This document shows, piece by piece, positions 20,165-28,652 of a stretch of 64,000 bases of DNA. This DNA is from Nocardioides cavernae (GTDB lineage Bacteria > Actinomycetota > Actinomycetes > Propionibacteriales > Nocardioidaceae). The position numbers were made by a program, and so were the translations under genes. The notes under the pieces are model-generated. The model saw only the letters and a list, made by a program, of their open reading frames with translations. It was not told where the DNA came from and ran no database searches. The stretch is taken from contig NZ_JACCBW010000004.1 in assembly GCF_013410035.1 (NCBI RefSeq), positions 186,001-250,000 of the forward strand, read 5' to 3'. The first letter of the stretch is position 1. Each line of letters begins with the position of its first letter.

Positions 20165-21259
20165 TCAGACGTCGTCGAACAGCGTCGAGTCGACCACCCG
20201 GTCGGGACCGGACACCGGCGGCGGCGTCAGGCCGAGGTGGTGCCAGGCCGCGGGCGTCGCGATCCGCCCGCGCGGGGTGCGGGCCAGCATGCCCGTGCGG
20301 ACGAGGAACGGCTCGGCGACCTCCTCGACGGTCTCGCGCTCCTCCCCCACCGCCACGGCGAGGGTCGAGACGCCCACCGGCCCGCCGCCGAAGCGGCGGC
20401 AGAGCACGTCGAGGACGGCCCGGTCGAGCCGGTCGAGGCCCGACTCGTCGACCTCGAAGAGGTCGAGGGCGGCCTGGGCGACGGGCAGCGTGAGGACGCC
20501 GTCGGCCCGCACCTGGGCGTAGTCGCGCACCCGGCGCAGCAGCCGGTTGGCGATGCGGGGGGTGCCGCGCGAGCGGGAGGCGATCTCGCTGGAGCCCTCC
20601 GCGGTCAGGTGCACGCCGAGCAGCCCCGCCGAGCGGTGCACGATCTGGTCGAGCTCGTGCGGCTCGTAGAACTCGAGGTGGGCGGTGAAGCCGAAGCGGT
20701 CGCGCAGCGGCCCGGGGAGCAGCCCGGCGCGGGTGGTGGCGCCGACGAGGGTGAACGGCGGGATCTCCAGCGGGATGGCGGTGGCGCCCGGACCCTTGCC
20801 GATGACGACGTCGACGCGGAAGTCCTCCATCGCCATGTAGAGCATCTCCTCGGCCGGGCGCGACATCCGGTGGATCTCGTCGACGAAGAGCACGTCGCCC
20901 TCGTTGAGGCCCGACAGGATCGCGGCGAGGTCGCCGGCGTGGGTGATCGCGGGGCCGCTGGTGAGCCGCAGCGGCGTGCTCATCTCGGCGGCGATGATCA
21001 TCGCGAGGGTGGTCTTGCCGAGCCCGGGCGGGCCCGACAGCAGCACGTGGTCCGGCGCCCGGCCCCGGCGGCGGGCGGCCTCGAGCACCAACCCGAGCTG
21101 GTCGCGTACGCGGGCCTGGCCGACCACCTCGTCGAGGGTCTTGGGACGCAGCGCCGCCTCGACCGCGCGCTCGTCGCCGTCGGCGTCGGCGTCGGTGAGC
21201 CGCTGGAGGTGCGCGTGCTCCGCCTCGGTGAGGTCGTCCTCGACGTCGTCCCAGTTCAC
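20165..21259 (-). CDS. ruvB: Holliday junction branch migration DNA helicase RuvB
   Basis: 364 residues from GTG. Walker [10 protein letters not shown] (76-84), Walker B VDEIHR (125-130), the sensor segment [17 protein letters not shown] and the C-terminal winged-helix domain with [16 protein letters not shown] are all typical. Hexameric motor pulling DNA through the RuvA-bound junction. Starts 7 bp after the ruvA stop. Confidence 0.97.
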   Translation of the reverse strand: MNWDDVEDDLTEAEHAHLQRLTDADADGDERAVEAALRPKTLDEVVGQARVRDQLGLVLEAARRRGRAPDHVLLSGPPGLGKTTLAMIIAAEMSTPLRLTSGPAITHAGDLAAILSGLNEGDVLFVDEIHRMSRPAEEMLYMAMEDFRVDVVIGKGPGATAIPLEIPPFTLVGATTRAGLLPGPLRDRFGFTAHLEFYEPHELDQIVHRSAGLLGVHLTAEGSSEIASRSRGTPRIANRLLRRVRDYAQVRADGVLTLPVAQAALDLFEVDESGLDRLDRAVLDVLCRRFGGGPVGVSTLAVAVGEERETVEEVAEPFLVRTGMLARTPRGRIATPAAWHHLGLTPPPVSGPDRVVDSTLFDDV

Positions 21260-21266
21260 CGGGGGC

Positions 21267-21866
21267 TCACGCCCTGCTCAGGGTGCGGAGCGCCGCGCGG
21301 AGCAGGGCACCGACGTCGGGGCGCTCGCCGGCCTCGGGGGCGACGGCGTCGACCGCCTTCTCCGACTCCTTGGCCGACCAGCCGAGCCCGACCAGGCCCT
21401 GCTGCACCTGGTCGCGCCAGGCCTCCTGCGGGGCCGGGGTGGTGGCCGGGTGGTGCACGCCGACGGGCGGGCCGATGCGGTCCTTGAGCTCGAGGATGAT
21501 CCGCTGGGCGCCCTTCTGGCCGATGCCGGGGACGCGGGTGAGGGCCTTGACGTCCTCGGTGGTGATGGCGCGGCGCACGTCGTCGGGGCTCATCACCGCG
21601 ACGATCGCCTGCGCGACCTTGGGTCCGACGCCGGAGGCGGTCTGCACGATCTCGAAGATCGACTTCTCGTCCTCGTCGAGGAAGCCGAAGACGGTCAGGC
21701 TGTCCTCGCGCACGACCATGCTCGTCGGCAGCGTGGCGGACTGGCCGACACGCAGCGTGGCGAGCGTGCCGGGCGTGCACATCAGCTCGAGCCCGACGCC
21801 GCCGACCTCGAGGACGGCGCTGGACAGGGTCACGGCGGCGACCTCGCCGCGGACGAAGGCGATCAT
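21267..21866 (-). CDS. ruvA: Holliday junction branch migration protein RuvA
   Basis: 199 residues starting [13 protein letters not shown]-terminal OB fold (1-62), two helix-hairpin-helix motifs in domain II ([14 protein letters not shown] and [19 protein letters not shown]) and a C-terminal domain III that contacts RuvB. The ATG overlaps the ruvC stop by 4 bp. The frame extends back to 22373 through ruvC but that is a shadow. Confidence 0.96.
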   Translation of the reverse strand: MIAFVRGEVAAVTLSSAVLEVGGVGLELMCTPGTLATLRVGQSATLPTSMVVREDSLTVFGFLDEDEKSIFEIVQTASGVGPKVAQAIVAVMSPDDVRRAITTEDVKALTRVPGIGQKGAQRIILELKDRIGPPVGVHHPATTPAPQEAWRDQVQQGLVGLGWSAKESEKAVDAVAPEAGERPDVGALLRAALRTLSRA

Positions 21867-22408
21867 CGGGTCCTCACGGGGTAGCTGGTGCGTCGTGGTC
21901 CGGCCTTGGCCACCGCGGCCTCGAGCCGGGTGCTCGCCGAGCCGCGCCAGACGTGGGTGATGGCGAGGGCCAGCGCGTCGGCGGCGTCGGCGGGCCTGGG
22001 GAGCTCGGGGAGCCGGAGGATGCGGACGACCATCGCGCCGACCTGCGCCTTGTCGGCCCGGCCGTTGCCGGACACGGCGGCCTTGACCTCGCTCGGGGTG
22101 TGCATCGCGATGGGCAGGCCGCGGCGGGCTGCCACGACGAGCGCGATGCCGCTGGCCTGGGCGGTACCCATGATGGTGCTGGAGTCGGAGCGGGCGAAGA
22201 CCCGCTCGACCGCGACGGCGTCGGGCCGGTGCTCGTCGAGCCAGGCGTCGAGGCCCTTCTCGATGGTCACCAGCCGCTCGGCGACCGGCAGCGTGGAGCT
22301 CGTCCGGATCACCCCGACGTCGACCATGGACAGCGGGCGTCCGACGCTGCCGTCCACGACGCCGACACCACACCGGGTCAGGCCGGGGTCGATGCCGAGC
22401 ACGCGCAC
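21863..22408 (-). CDS. ruvC: Crossover junction endodeoxyribonuclease RuvC
   Basis: 181 residues from GTG at 22408, preceded by GGAGAGG. Resolves Holliday junctions with RuvAB. Asp7 in VLGIDPGLTRCG is the first catalytic carboxylate, followed by Glu in AVERVFAR and the C-terminal DAADALALAITH. Longer in-frame reading to 22519 would cover the LexA box and lacks homology, so it is not used. First gene of ruvCAB, and SOS-regulated by the box at 22437-22450. Confidence 0.96.
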   Translation of the reverse strand: MRVLGIDPGLTRCGVGVVDGSVGRPLSMVDVGVIRTSSTLPVAERLVTIEKGLDAWLDEHRPDAVAVERVFARSDSSTIMGTAQASGIALVVAARRGLPIAMHTPSEVKAAVSGNGRADKAQVGAMVVRILRLPELPRPADAADALALAITHVWRGSASTRLEAAVAKAGPRRTSYPVRTR

Positions 22409-22436
22409 GCCGCCACCCCTCTCCGACCGGTCCGTC

Positions 22437-22450
22437 CGAACATGTGTTCG
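22437..22450. promoter_or_regulatory. LexA (SOS) box upstream of ruvC
   Basis: CGAACATGTGTTCG is a perfect 14-bp palindrome and matches the actinobacterial LexA core CGAAC-N4-GTTCG. It ends 29 bp before the ruvC start. ruvC is a known SOS gene in mycobacteria, which agrees. Confidence 0.85.
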
Positions 22451-22533
22451 TCCGGCCACGCTATCCCGCGGCGGGGGCGGGTGGGCGTACGACACGCGGC
22501 CGGGGTGCGGGTGTGGCAAGCCTGGCTCTGCCC

Positions 22534-22607
22534 CTGTAACGCCGGGTTAGTGGTTGTACCCACCCTGACGCATCCGGGTGGGTACAACCACTAACCCGGC
22601 GTTACAG
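22534..22607. repeat. 74-bp perfect palindromic element, copy A
   Basis: Two 32-base arms (22534-22565 and 22576-22607) are exact reverse complements around a 10-base loop (tgacgcatcc). Arms begin CTGTAACGCCGGGTTAGTGG. It lies between the AbiEi-like gene stop (22615) and the ruvC promoter. There is no T-run on either side. A diverged copy lies on the other side of the AbiEi-like gene. Confidence 0.95.
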
Positions 22608-22614
22608 CCCCGGA

Positions 22615-23607
22615 TCAGCGGCGCCGGACGCGGTACGGCGCGAGGTCGTCCGTGGCCGTCCCGAAACGCGCGCAGGTGTCCGCGTACTCCCGGGCGACCC
22701 GTCGCTGTGCGGCGTGTCGGTTCGCGAAAAGGTCGGCGTGCGTGATCCGGGAGATGCCCAGCTTGAAGCCGGCGATGAAGTCGTGCCGGTGCTTCTCCCG
22801 CGCCAGGACGACGGCCGGATCCAGTCCTGTGAGGTTGTCGGCGGCGTACTTGAGCAGCCCGTCTGCTTCGATCATGTGTCGACGGACGCCCATGTCCACG
22901 AAGACCGTCGTGTCGCCGTCGCTCAGTCCGACCTGCAGGTCGGGACTGCCGATGCCGAGCTCGAGCACGAAGTCGCGCACGAGTGACTCCAGATAGCTCT
23001 CCGCGCGGCGGTCCGCATGCTCCACGCACCAGCGCATGCACCGGCTGTGCGGCCAGCACGACATCGTGGCCAGGACGTCGCGCAGTCCGGCTCGCGTCAC
23101 GCCGGCGCGCATCGCCGCGTCGCAGGCAGCCAGGCCGTGGGCGCGCCCGTGCTCACGCACCATGTCGAGGGCCGTCCGCGCCCGGCCGAGTAACGGCAAC
23201 CCCTCGACGTGCACCTGGTCCTCGGAACGGTACGGCGCGAGGTGGTGCTTGACCCCGGCTCGCACCGCGTCCCCGTGGACCTTCGTCCGGGTCACGTGGA
23301 CGAGCGCCGTGCGCGGGTCAGGCGCTCCCATCCCGAGGACGATCGCCGCCGAGTCGTGGCTGTAGAGCCGGGTCTCGGACGTCGACGTCATGTCCGCCGC
23401 ACGGATGCGCAGCAGCGGTCGGGCGCGGTACGGCTCAAGTGCTTCCCACGCGTCCGCGTCTGCGTACACCCCGCGGCGCAGCCGGACGAGGACGCCAGAC
23501 GCCAGCAGCTGTCGTACGTCGTTGGGGCCCAGCCCGGCGACGGAGAGCTGCCGCGAGGTCACGAGGCCGTGCTGGTGCTGCATCAGGGCGATGACGGGGA
23601 GGTACAT
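22615..23607 (-). CDS. Orphan AbiEi-type antitoxin domain / endonuclease-like protein
   Basis: 330 residues. The N-terminal about 60 residues (HGLVTSRQLSVAGLGPNDVRQLLASG, then VRLRRGVYA) form the winged-helix typical of AbiEi-family antitoxins. The C-terminal third (VFVDMGVRRHMIEADGLLKY near residue 245) resembles the DUF559/Vsr nuclease-like fold common in actinobacterial proteins of this kind. No AbiEii nucleotidyltransferase toxin gene is adjacent, so a complete toxin-antitoxin pair is not present. The gene interrupts the yebC-ruvC neighbourhood and is bracketed by two copies of a 74-bp palindrome. Shine-Dalgarno is not obvious. DNA binding is plausible; role is unknown. Confidence 0.75.
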   Translation of the reverse strand: MYLPVIALMQHQHGLVTSRQLSVAGLGPNDVRQLLASGVLVRLRRGVYADADAWEALEPYRARPLLRIRAADMTSTSETRLYSHDSAAIVLGMGAPDPRTALVHVTRTKVHGDAVRAGVKHHLAPYRSEDQVHVEGLPLLGRARTALDMVREHGRAHGLAACDAAMRAGVTRAGLRDVLATMSCWPHSRCMRWCVEHADRRAESYLESLVRDFVLELGIGSPDLQVGLSDGDTTVFVDMGVRRHMIEADGLLKYAADNLTGLDPAVVLAREKHRHDFIAGFKLGISRITHADLFANRHAAQRRVAREYADTCARFGTATDDLAPYRVRRR

Positions 23608-23718
23608 GCCGATCGAGCATCGGCAGGTGGTCCGACGTCACCGGCCACGACGGCGCCGACCCTGTGGACGAAGGAGATGCGGCCGGGATTGTGGACGACC
23701 TGTGGCCCTCGCCGCGCG

Positions 23719-23792
23719 CTGTAACGCCCGGTCAGGAGCTGTATCCACCCCGATGCATCCGGGTGGGTACAGGCACCAACCCGGCGTTACAG
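23719..23792. repeat. 74-bp palindromic element, copy B (diverged)
   Basis: Same architecture as copy A: arms 23719-23750 and 23761-23792 around a 10-base loop. The arms match each other at 25 of 32 positions. The right arm matches copy A's right arm at 29 of 32; the left arm matches at 26 of 32. It lies 111 bp upstream of the AbiEi-like start and 27 bp past the yebC stop. Confidence 0.9.
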
Positions 23793-23819
23793 CCGTAGGG
23801 GCCAGCCAGCCGCGCGCTG

Positions 23820-24605
23820 TCAGGCGTCGGCGGCCTCGAGCTCGGACATCACGTCGGCGGGGATGTCGACGTTGGTGAAGACGTCCTGCACGTCGTCGAG
23901 GTCCTCGAGCGCGTCGACGAGGCGCAGGACCTTGCCGGCGCCGTCGGCGTCGACGGGGATCTCGAGACTGGCGACCCACTCGACGTCGGCGGAGTCGTAG
24001 TCGATGCCGGCGTCCTGCAGGGCGGTACGGACGGCGACCACGTCGGTCGCCTCGCTCTGGACCTGGAAGGACTCGTCGAGGTCGTTGACCTCCTCGGCGC
24101 CGGCGTCGAGGGTCGCCTCGAGGACGTCGTCCTCGCTGACCTCACGCACCGCGCCGTCGTGGTCCTGCGACTTCGGGACCACGACCACGCCCTTGCGGGC
24201 GAAGAGGCGCGACACCGAGCCGGGGTCGGCCATCGTGCCGCCGTTGCGGGTGACCGCAGTGCGGACCTCCATCGCGGCGCGGTTCTTGTTGTCGGTGAGG
24301 CACTCGATGAGGAAGGCGACACCCTGCGGGCCGTAGACCTCGTAGGAGATGCCGGTGTAGTCGACGCCGCCGGACTCCGCACCCGAGCCGCGCTTGACGG
24401 CGGAGTCGATGTTCTTGTTGGGGACCGAGCTCTTCTTCGCCTTCTGGATGGCGTCGTAGAGGGTCGGGTTGCCGGCGGGGTCGCCGCCGCCCTGCTTCGC
24501 CGCGACCTCGATGTTCTTGATCAGCTTGGCGAAGAGCTTGCCGCGCTTGGCGTCGATCGCGGCCTTCTTGTGCTTGGTCGTTGCCCACTTGGAGTGGCCT
24601 GACAT
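23820..24605 (-). CDS. yebC: YebC/PmpR family protein
   Basis: 261 residues. Starts [20 protein letters not shown], the strongly conserved N-terminus of this family, and carries the [21 protein letters not shown] and [19 protein letters not shown] blocks. Family members are DNA-binding regulators, and recent work links some to translation of proline-rich sequences; which applies here is open. Usually sits upstream of ruvCAB, as it does here apart from the inserted AbiEi-like gene. Confidence 0.95.
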   Translation of the reverse strand: MSGHSKWATTKHKKAAIDAKRGKLFAKLIKNIEVAAKQGGGDPAGNPTLYDAIQKAKKSSVPNKNIDSAVKRGSGAESGGVDYTGISYEVYGPQGVAFLIECLTDNKNRAAMEVRTAVTRNGGTMADPGSVSRLFARKGVVVVPKSQDHDGAVREVSEDDVLEATLDAGAEEVNDLDESFQVQSEATDVVAVRTALQDAGIDYDSADVEWVASLEIPVDADGAGKVLRLVDALEDLDDVQDVFTNVDIPADVMSELEAADA

Positions 24606-24614
24606 GAGTACCTC

Positions 24615-24647
24615 TGTCTGTCGCGTGTCTGTCGCGTGTCTGCCGTG
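24615..24647. repeat. Three 11-bp tandem repeats in the yebC leader
   Basis: Two identical units TGTCTGTCGCG (24615-24625, 24626-24636) and a third, diverged unit (24637-24647), immediately upstream of the yebC ATG and after the pdxT stop. They occupy nearly the whole 46-bp intergenic space, and no clear Shine-Dalgarno is seen between them and the ATG. Confidence 0.7.
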
Positions 24648-24651
24648 GTCG

Positions 24652-25254
24652 TCAGGTGGCCGAGCGCACCAGGTCCACGAACATGCCGTGGACCCGGTGG
24701 TCGCTGCCGACCTCGGGATGGAACGAGGTCGCCATCAGGGGGCCCTGACGGACCGCGACGATCCTACCCGCGGCCGGTCCGTCCTCCACCCGAGCCAGCA
24801 CCTCGACGTCGTCGTCGACCGACTCCACCCACGGCGCGCGGATGAAGACGGCGCGGACCGGGTCCGCGAGCCCGCTGAACCGGAGGTCCTCCTCGAAGGA
24901 GTCGACCTGCCGTCCGAAGGCGTTGCGGCGCACGGTGACGTGCAGCCCCCCGATGGTCTCCTGGCCGGCGGCGCCGTCCTCGATCCGGTCGGCCAGCATG
25001 ATCATCCCCGCGCAGGTGCCGAAGGCGGGCAACCCGGCGCGTACGGCCTCGCGCAGCGGTGCGAGGAGCTCGAAGATCGACGCGAGCTTGATCATCGTGG
25101 TCGACTCGCCGCCCGGGACCACCAGCCCGTCGCAGGCCGCGAGCTCCGCAGGGCGCCGCACGGTGATCGGCTCGGCGCCGAGGGAGCGCAGCGTGGCCAG
25201 GTGCTCGCGCACGTCGCCCTGGAGCGCGAGCACGCCGATGGTCGGGTGGGTCAC
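24652..25254 (-). CDS. pdxT: Pyridoxal 5'-phosphate synthase glutaminase subunit
   Basis: 200 residues. Supplies ammonia from glutamine to PdxS for de novo PLP synthesis. Class I glutamine amidotransferase with the nucleophile Cys in [14 protein letters not shown] (near residue 80) and the His-Glu pair in SFHPEVGSD near the end; GGESTT near residue 47 is the oxyanion region. I chose GTG at 25254, which overlaps the pdxS stop (GTGA); a TTG one codon earlier is possible. Confidence 0.95.
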   Translation of the reverse strand: MTHPTIGVLALQGDVREHLATLRSLGAEPITVRRPAELAACDGLVVPGGESTTMIKLASIFELLAPLREAVRAGLPAFGTCAGMIMLADRIEDGAAGQETIGGLHVTVRRNAFGRQVDSFEEDLRFSGLADPVRAVFIRAPWVESVDDDVEVLARVEDGPAAGRIVAVRQGPLMATSFHPEVGSDHRVHGMFVDLVRSAT

Positions 25255-26159
25255 CAACCGCGCTCGGCGAACTGGATCGAGCGGGCGGGCTCGTCGACGT
25301 TGAGGCCGACCATCGCCTCGCCCAGGCCGCGGGAGACCTGGGCGACCACGTCGGGGTCGTCGTGGAAGGTCGTGGCCTTCACGATCGCCTCGGCGCGCTG
25401 GGCGGGGTTGCCGGACTTGAAGATGCCGGAGCCCACGAAGACGCCCTCGGCGCCGAGCTGCATCATCATCGCCGCGTCGGCCGGGGTCGCGATGCCGCCC
25501 GCGGTGAAGAGCACGACCGGGAGCTTGCCCGCGGCCGCGACCTCCTTGACCAGCTCGTAGGGCGCCTGCAGCTCCTTGGCCGCGACGTAGAGCTCGTCCT
25601 CGGCCATGGCGTGCAGACGGTTGAGCTCGCCGCGGATCGTGCGCATGTGGGTGACCGCGTTGGACACGTCGCCGGTGCCGGCCTCGCCCTTGGAGCGGAT
25701 CATGGCCGCACCCTCGGTGATCCGGCGCAGCGCCTCACCGAGGTTGGTCGCCCCGCACACGAACGGCACGTTGAAGGACCACTTGTCGATGTGGTGGGTG
25801 TAGTCGGCCGGGGTCAGCACCTCGGACTCGTCGATGTAGTCGACACCGAGCGACTGCAGGACCTGCGCCTCGGCGAAGTGGCCGATGCGGGCCTTGGCCA
25901 TGACGGGGATCGAGACGGCCTCGATGATGCCGTCGATCATGTCGGGGTCGCTCATGCGGGAGACGCCGCCCTGGGCGCGGATGTCGGCCGGGACCCGCTC
26001 GAGGGCCATCACGGCGACGGCGCCGGCGTCCTCGGCGATCCTGGCCTGGTCGGCGGTGACGACGTCCATGATGACGCCGCCCTTGAGCATCTCGGCCATG
26101 CCGCGCTTGACGCGGCTCGTGCCGTGCTCGACGGGGGTCTCGGGGGTGTGCTGTGACAT
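25251..26159 (-). CDS. pdxS: Pyridoxal 5'-phosphate synthase lyase subunit
   Basis: 302 residues, TIM-barrel synthase condensing ribose 5-phosphate, glyceraldehyde 3-phosphate and ammonia into PLP. Conserved blocks [21 protein letters not shown], the Lys of VMAKARIGH, and [16 protein letters not shown] (phosphate loop) are present. Forms a complex with PdxT encoded next. In other actinobacteria phosphatidylinositol mannoside genes often lie just upstream; here the next gene upstream is PIP synthase, 64 bp away. Confidence 0.97.
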   Translation of the reverse strand: MSQHTPETPVEHGTSRVKRGMAEMLKGGVIMDVVTADQARIAEDAGAVAVMALERVPADIRAQGGVSRMSDPDMIDGIIEAVSIPVMAKARIGHFAEAQVLQSLGVDYIDESEVLTPADYTHHIDKWSFNVPFVCGATNLGEALRRITEGAAMIRSKGEAGTGDVSNAVTHMRTIRGELNRLHAMAEDELYVAAKELQAPYELVKEVAAAGKLPVVLFTAGGIATPADAAMMMQLGAEGVFVGSGIFKSGNPAQRAEAIVKATTFHDDPDVVAQVSRGLGEAMVGLNVDEPARSIQFAERGW

Positions 26160-26223
26160 GGCTGGATCGTAGTGCGGCCCCGCCCCGCGGCACGCGGTGG
26201 GCCAGACCTGGTCGAGCCCTTGA

Positions 26224-26847
26224 TCAGTCGCGCGAGGCGGCGCGGTCCAGCGCCTGGCGCCGCACGACCCAGATGCGCTGCCCGACGGTCACGGTGGCCG
26301 CGATCGCGAGCGCCCACAGCGCCACCTCGAGCAGGATCCACAGGTCGAGCAGGTCGGCGAAGAACGCCGGCACCAGCATGCCGACCAGACGGTCGGGCCG
26401 CTCGGCGATGCCGACCTTGGCGTCGTAGCCGAGGTGGTCGGCCTTCGACCGGGCGTACGACGTGACGGCGCCCATGACCAGGATGACGAGGCACAGGCAG
26501 AGGTAGAGCCGGCTCTCGTGGTGCCAGGCGAAGAACAGGGCGAGCCCGGCGAAGAGCGCCCCGTCGGCCACCCGGTCGAGCGTGGAGTCGAGGAACGCGC
26601 CGAAGTCGTCCGTACGCCCGAGCTTGCGTGCCATCGCCCCGTCGACGAGGTCGCTGAAGACGAACGCGGTGATGAACAGGACGCCCTCCCACACCATCCC
26701 GCGGGGGAAGAAGAACAGGGCGCCGAGGCTCACGCCGAGCGTGCCGACCAGCGTCACCACGTCGGGGCTGATGCCCAGGCGGATGAAGAGGTTGATGAAG
26801 GGCGCGAGGACGACGCCCTGCCAGAACTGCTTGAACCGATCGAGCAC
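26224..26847 (-). CDS. pgsA: Phosphatidylinositol phosphate synthase (CDP-alcohol phosphatidyltransferase)
   Basis: 207 residues from GTG, about six membrane helices. The CDP-alcohol phosphotransferase signature is complete: Asp66, Asp69-Gly70, Arg74, Gly83, Asp87 and Asp91 in the segment beginning [13 protein letters not shown]. The later [11 protein letters not shown] segment matches the actinobacterial PIP synthases that join CDP-diacylglycerol to inositol 1-phosphate. The position near thrS and the HIT gene matches Rv2612c (pgsA1) in M. tuberculosis. The usual neighbours for PIM acyltransferase and PimA are missing. Confidence 0.88.
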   Translation of the reverse strand: MLDRFKQFWQGVVLAPFINLFIRLGISPDVVTLVGTLGVSLGALFFFPRGMVWEGVLFITAFVFSDLVDGAMARKLGRTDDFGAFLDSTLDRVADGALFAGLALFFAWHHESRLYLCLCLVILVMGAVTSYARSKADHLGYDAKVGIAERPDRLVGMLVPAFFADLLDLWILLEVALWALAIAATVTVGQRIWVVRRQALDRAASRD

Positions 26848-26870
26848 GGCGGCAGGCTACCGGGCGGCCC

Positions 26871-27641
26871 TCACCCGCGCGCCAGCAGCGCCGCGCTCAC
26901 GTCCGACACTGCCGCGGGGGCACCCGTCACCGTCCAGTCGACCCCGCCGGCGCTGACCACGACCGAGTCACCGCCCGCTCCGCGGACGATCGCCGCGCCG
27001 GGGAGGCGGTCCCAGTCGGCCACCGAGTGCTGGAAGAGGACGTCCCACTGGCCCGCGGCGATGGCCGTGCAGTCCATCGTCCCGGACCCGAGCATGCGGA
27101 GCGTGCCGACCTCGCCGAGCGCGCGGGCGAACGCATCCCCCACCTCGCCCGTCCACAACGGCGGGTGGAGGTAGGTCACCGCGCACCGTGCCTCACGGGG
27201 CGTGTCGGGCAGCGGGGCGAGCGGGACGCCGTCGCACGTGCTGGGCAGGTCGGGCCCACCGACCCAGGTGCGGAGGCTCGCCGGGTGGTGGACGGCACCG
27301 AGGAGGACGTCGTCCTCGTCGTGGAGGGCCAGCGCGGTGCACCACCAGTCGCTCCCCCGGGCGAAGTTGTAGGTGCCGTCGACGGGATCGATGACCCAGG
27401 TACGGCCGGACGTGCCGGGGCGGACCGTGCCCTCCTCCCCCATGATCGCGTCCTCGGGGCGCTCGGCGGCGAGCCGCTCGACGACGAGGCGCTCCGCTGC
27501 CGTGTCGGCCTGGGTGACGATGTCCGAGCCGCTCGTCTTGCGCGTGACCTCGAGCCCGCCGCTCCGGGTGCGGGCGGCCAGCGCTGCCGCCTCCCGGACG
27601 AGGTCGACGGCGAGCGCGGCGTCGGCGCGCAGGTCAGGCAT
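26871..27641 (-). CDS. Inositol monophosphatase family protein
   Basis: 256 residues starting MPDLRADAALAVDLV at ATG 27641. Metal-binding motifs of the family are present: GEEG (near residue 68), IDPVDGTYNF (near residue 85) and VADWDRLPGAA toward the C-terminus. It could act on inositol phosphate, histidinol phosphate or another sugar phosphate. It overlaps the HIT gene by 8 bp and ends 23 bp before PIP synthase, which favours a role in inositol-lipid metabolism. The upstream in-frame extension to 27734 lies inside the HIT gene and is low-complexity. Confidence 0.85.
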   Translation of the reverse strand: MPDLRADAALAVDLVREAAALAARTRSGGLEVTRKTSGSDIVTQADTAAERLVVERLAAERPEDAIMGEEGTVRPGTSGRTWVIDPVDGTYNFARGSDWWCTALALHDEDDVLLGAVHHPASLRTWVGGPDLPSTCDGVPLAPLPDTPREARCAVTYLHPPLWTGEVGDAFARALGEVGTLRMLGSGTMDCTAIAAGQWDVLFQHSVADWDRLPGAAIVRGAGGDSVVVSAGGVDWTVTGAPAAVSDVSAALLARG

Positions 27642-28143
27642 CGGCCCACGCGGCGGCGAGCAGGTCGCGCGTGTCCTCGAGGAGCTGCGGGAGGATCTTG
27701 GCGCCGCCGACGACGGTGATGAAGTTGGCGTCACCGGTCCAGCGCGGCACGACGTGCTGGTGGAGGTGGTCGGCCAGCGACCCCCCGGCGGAGCGGCCCA
27801 GGTTGAGGCCGACGTTGAACGCGTCCGGCCGGCTCACCGCGCGGATCGTGCGCAGCGCCTGCTGGGTCATCGACATGAGCTCGCCGGACTCCTCGAGCGT
27901 CAGGTCGGCCAGGTCGGCGACGTGCCGGTAGGGCAGCACCATCAGGTGCCCCGGGTTGTAGGGGTGGAGGTTCAGCACGGCGTACGTCGACCCGCCGCGC
28001 GCGACCACCAGCGACTCCCCGTCCGGGTGCCCCGGGATCGCGCAGAACGGGCAGCCCTCGTCGTCGACGGCGGAGCGGACGTACGCCATGCGGTGGGGGG
28101 CCCAGATCCGCTCGAGCCCGTCGCCGCCCGTCCCGTCACTCAT
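27634..28143 (-). CDS. HIT domain protein (Ap4A phosphorylase-like)
   Basis: 169 residues. The histidine triad H126-L-H128-Q-H130 lies in ADHLHQHVVPRW. A CPFC pair (residues 31-34) is typical of the zinc-containing branch. The N-terminus ERIWAPHRMAYV is like mycobacterial Rv2613c, a diadenosine tetraphosphate phosphorylase located between thrS and pgsA1. Here thrS lies about 5.6 kb away, so the neighbourhood is split. Confidence 0.9.
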   Translation of the reverse strand: MSDGTGGDGLERIWAPHRMAYVRSAVDDEGCPFCAIPGHPDGESLVVARGGSTYAVLNLHPYNPGHLMVLPYRHVADLADLTLEESGELMSMTQQALRTIRAVSRPDAFNVGLNLGRSAGGSLADHLHQHVVPRWTGDANFITVVGGAKILPQLLEDTRDLLAAAWADA

Positions 28144-28165
28144 GCCGCGATCCTAGGGTGGGCGC

Positions 28166-28648
28166 ATGACGTCGATCCGACCGGCCGTGCCCGCCGACAT
28201 GGCCGCCGTCGCCGACCTGTGGCACGACGGCTGGCACGACGCGCACGCCGGTCACGTCCCCGAGGGGCTGACGGCCGCGCGGACGCGCGAGGCGTTCCAC
28301 GGGCGTACGCCGTCGCGCGTCGACGACACGACGGTCGCGGTCTCCGGCTCCGGCGAGCTGCTGGGCTTCGTGATGGTGGTCGACGACGAGGTGGAGCAGC
28401 TCTTCGTCTCGCGCTCCGCCCGGGGCTCCGGCCTGGCCGCCGTGCTGCTGGCGGAGGCGACGGCGCAGGTAGGAGCCGCCGGGCACGACGAGGCGTGGCT
28501 GGCCGTCGTGGTGGGCAACGCGAGGGCGCGGCGGTTCTACGACAAGCACGGATGGGCCGACCGTGGCGACCTTCCCTACGAGGTCACCGCAGGAGGCGAG
28601 ACGTTCATCTCGCCGTGCCGGAGGTACGTGAGGTCCGTCCGCGCGTAG
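28166..28648 (+). CDS. GNAT family N-acetyltransferase
   Basis: 160 residues. Starts MTSIRPAVPADMAAVADLW; acetyl-CoA-binding motif A is in LFVSRSARGSGLAAVLLAEA (about residues 85-104) and motif B near NARARRFYDKHGW (about 127-139). Substrate unknown. Divergent from the HIT gene with only 22 bp between the start codons, so the two promoters must overlap. First gene of the accessory stretch that separates HIT from thrS. Confidence 0.85.
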   Translation: MTSIRPAVPADMAAVADLWHDGWHDAHAGHVPEGLTAARTREAFHGRTPSRVDDTTVAVSGSGELLGFVMVVDDEVEQLFVSRSARGSGLAAVLLAEATAQVGAAGHDEAWLAVVVGNARARRFYDKHGWADRGDLPYEVTAGGETFISPCRRYVRSVRA

Positions 28649-28652
28649 CCGC

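Noticed and set aside
22534..22607. Palindrome A as a classical intrinsic terminator
   Set aside because: Stem is much longer than usual, no T-run follows, and a second related copy flanks the other side of the same gene, so a mobile or operator-like element fits better.
22615..23607. Complete AbiE toxin-antitoxin system
   Set aside because: Only the AbiEi-like protein is present; neighbours are yebC and ruvC and no nucleotidyltransferase toxin can be found.
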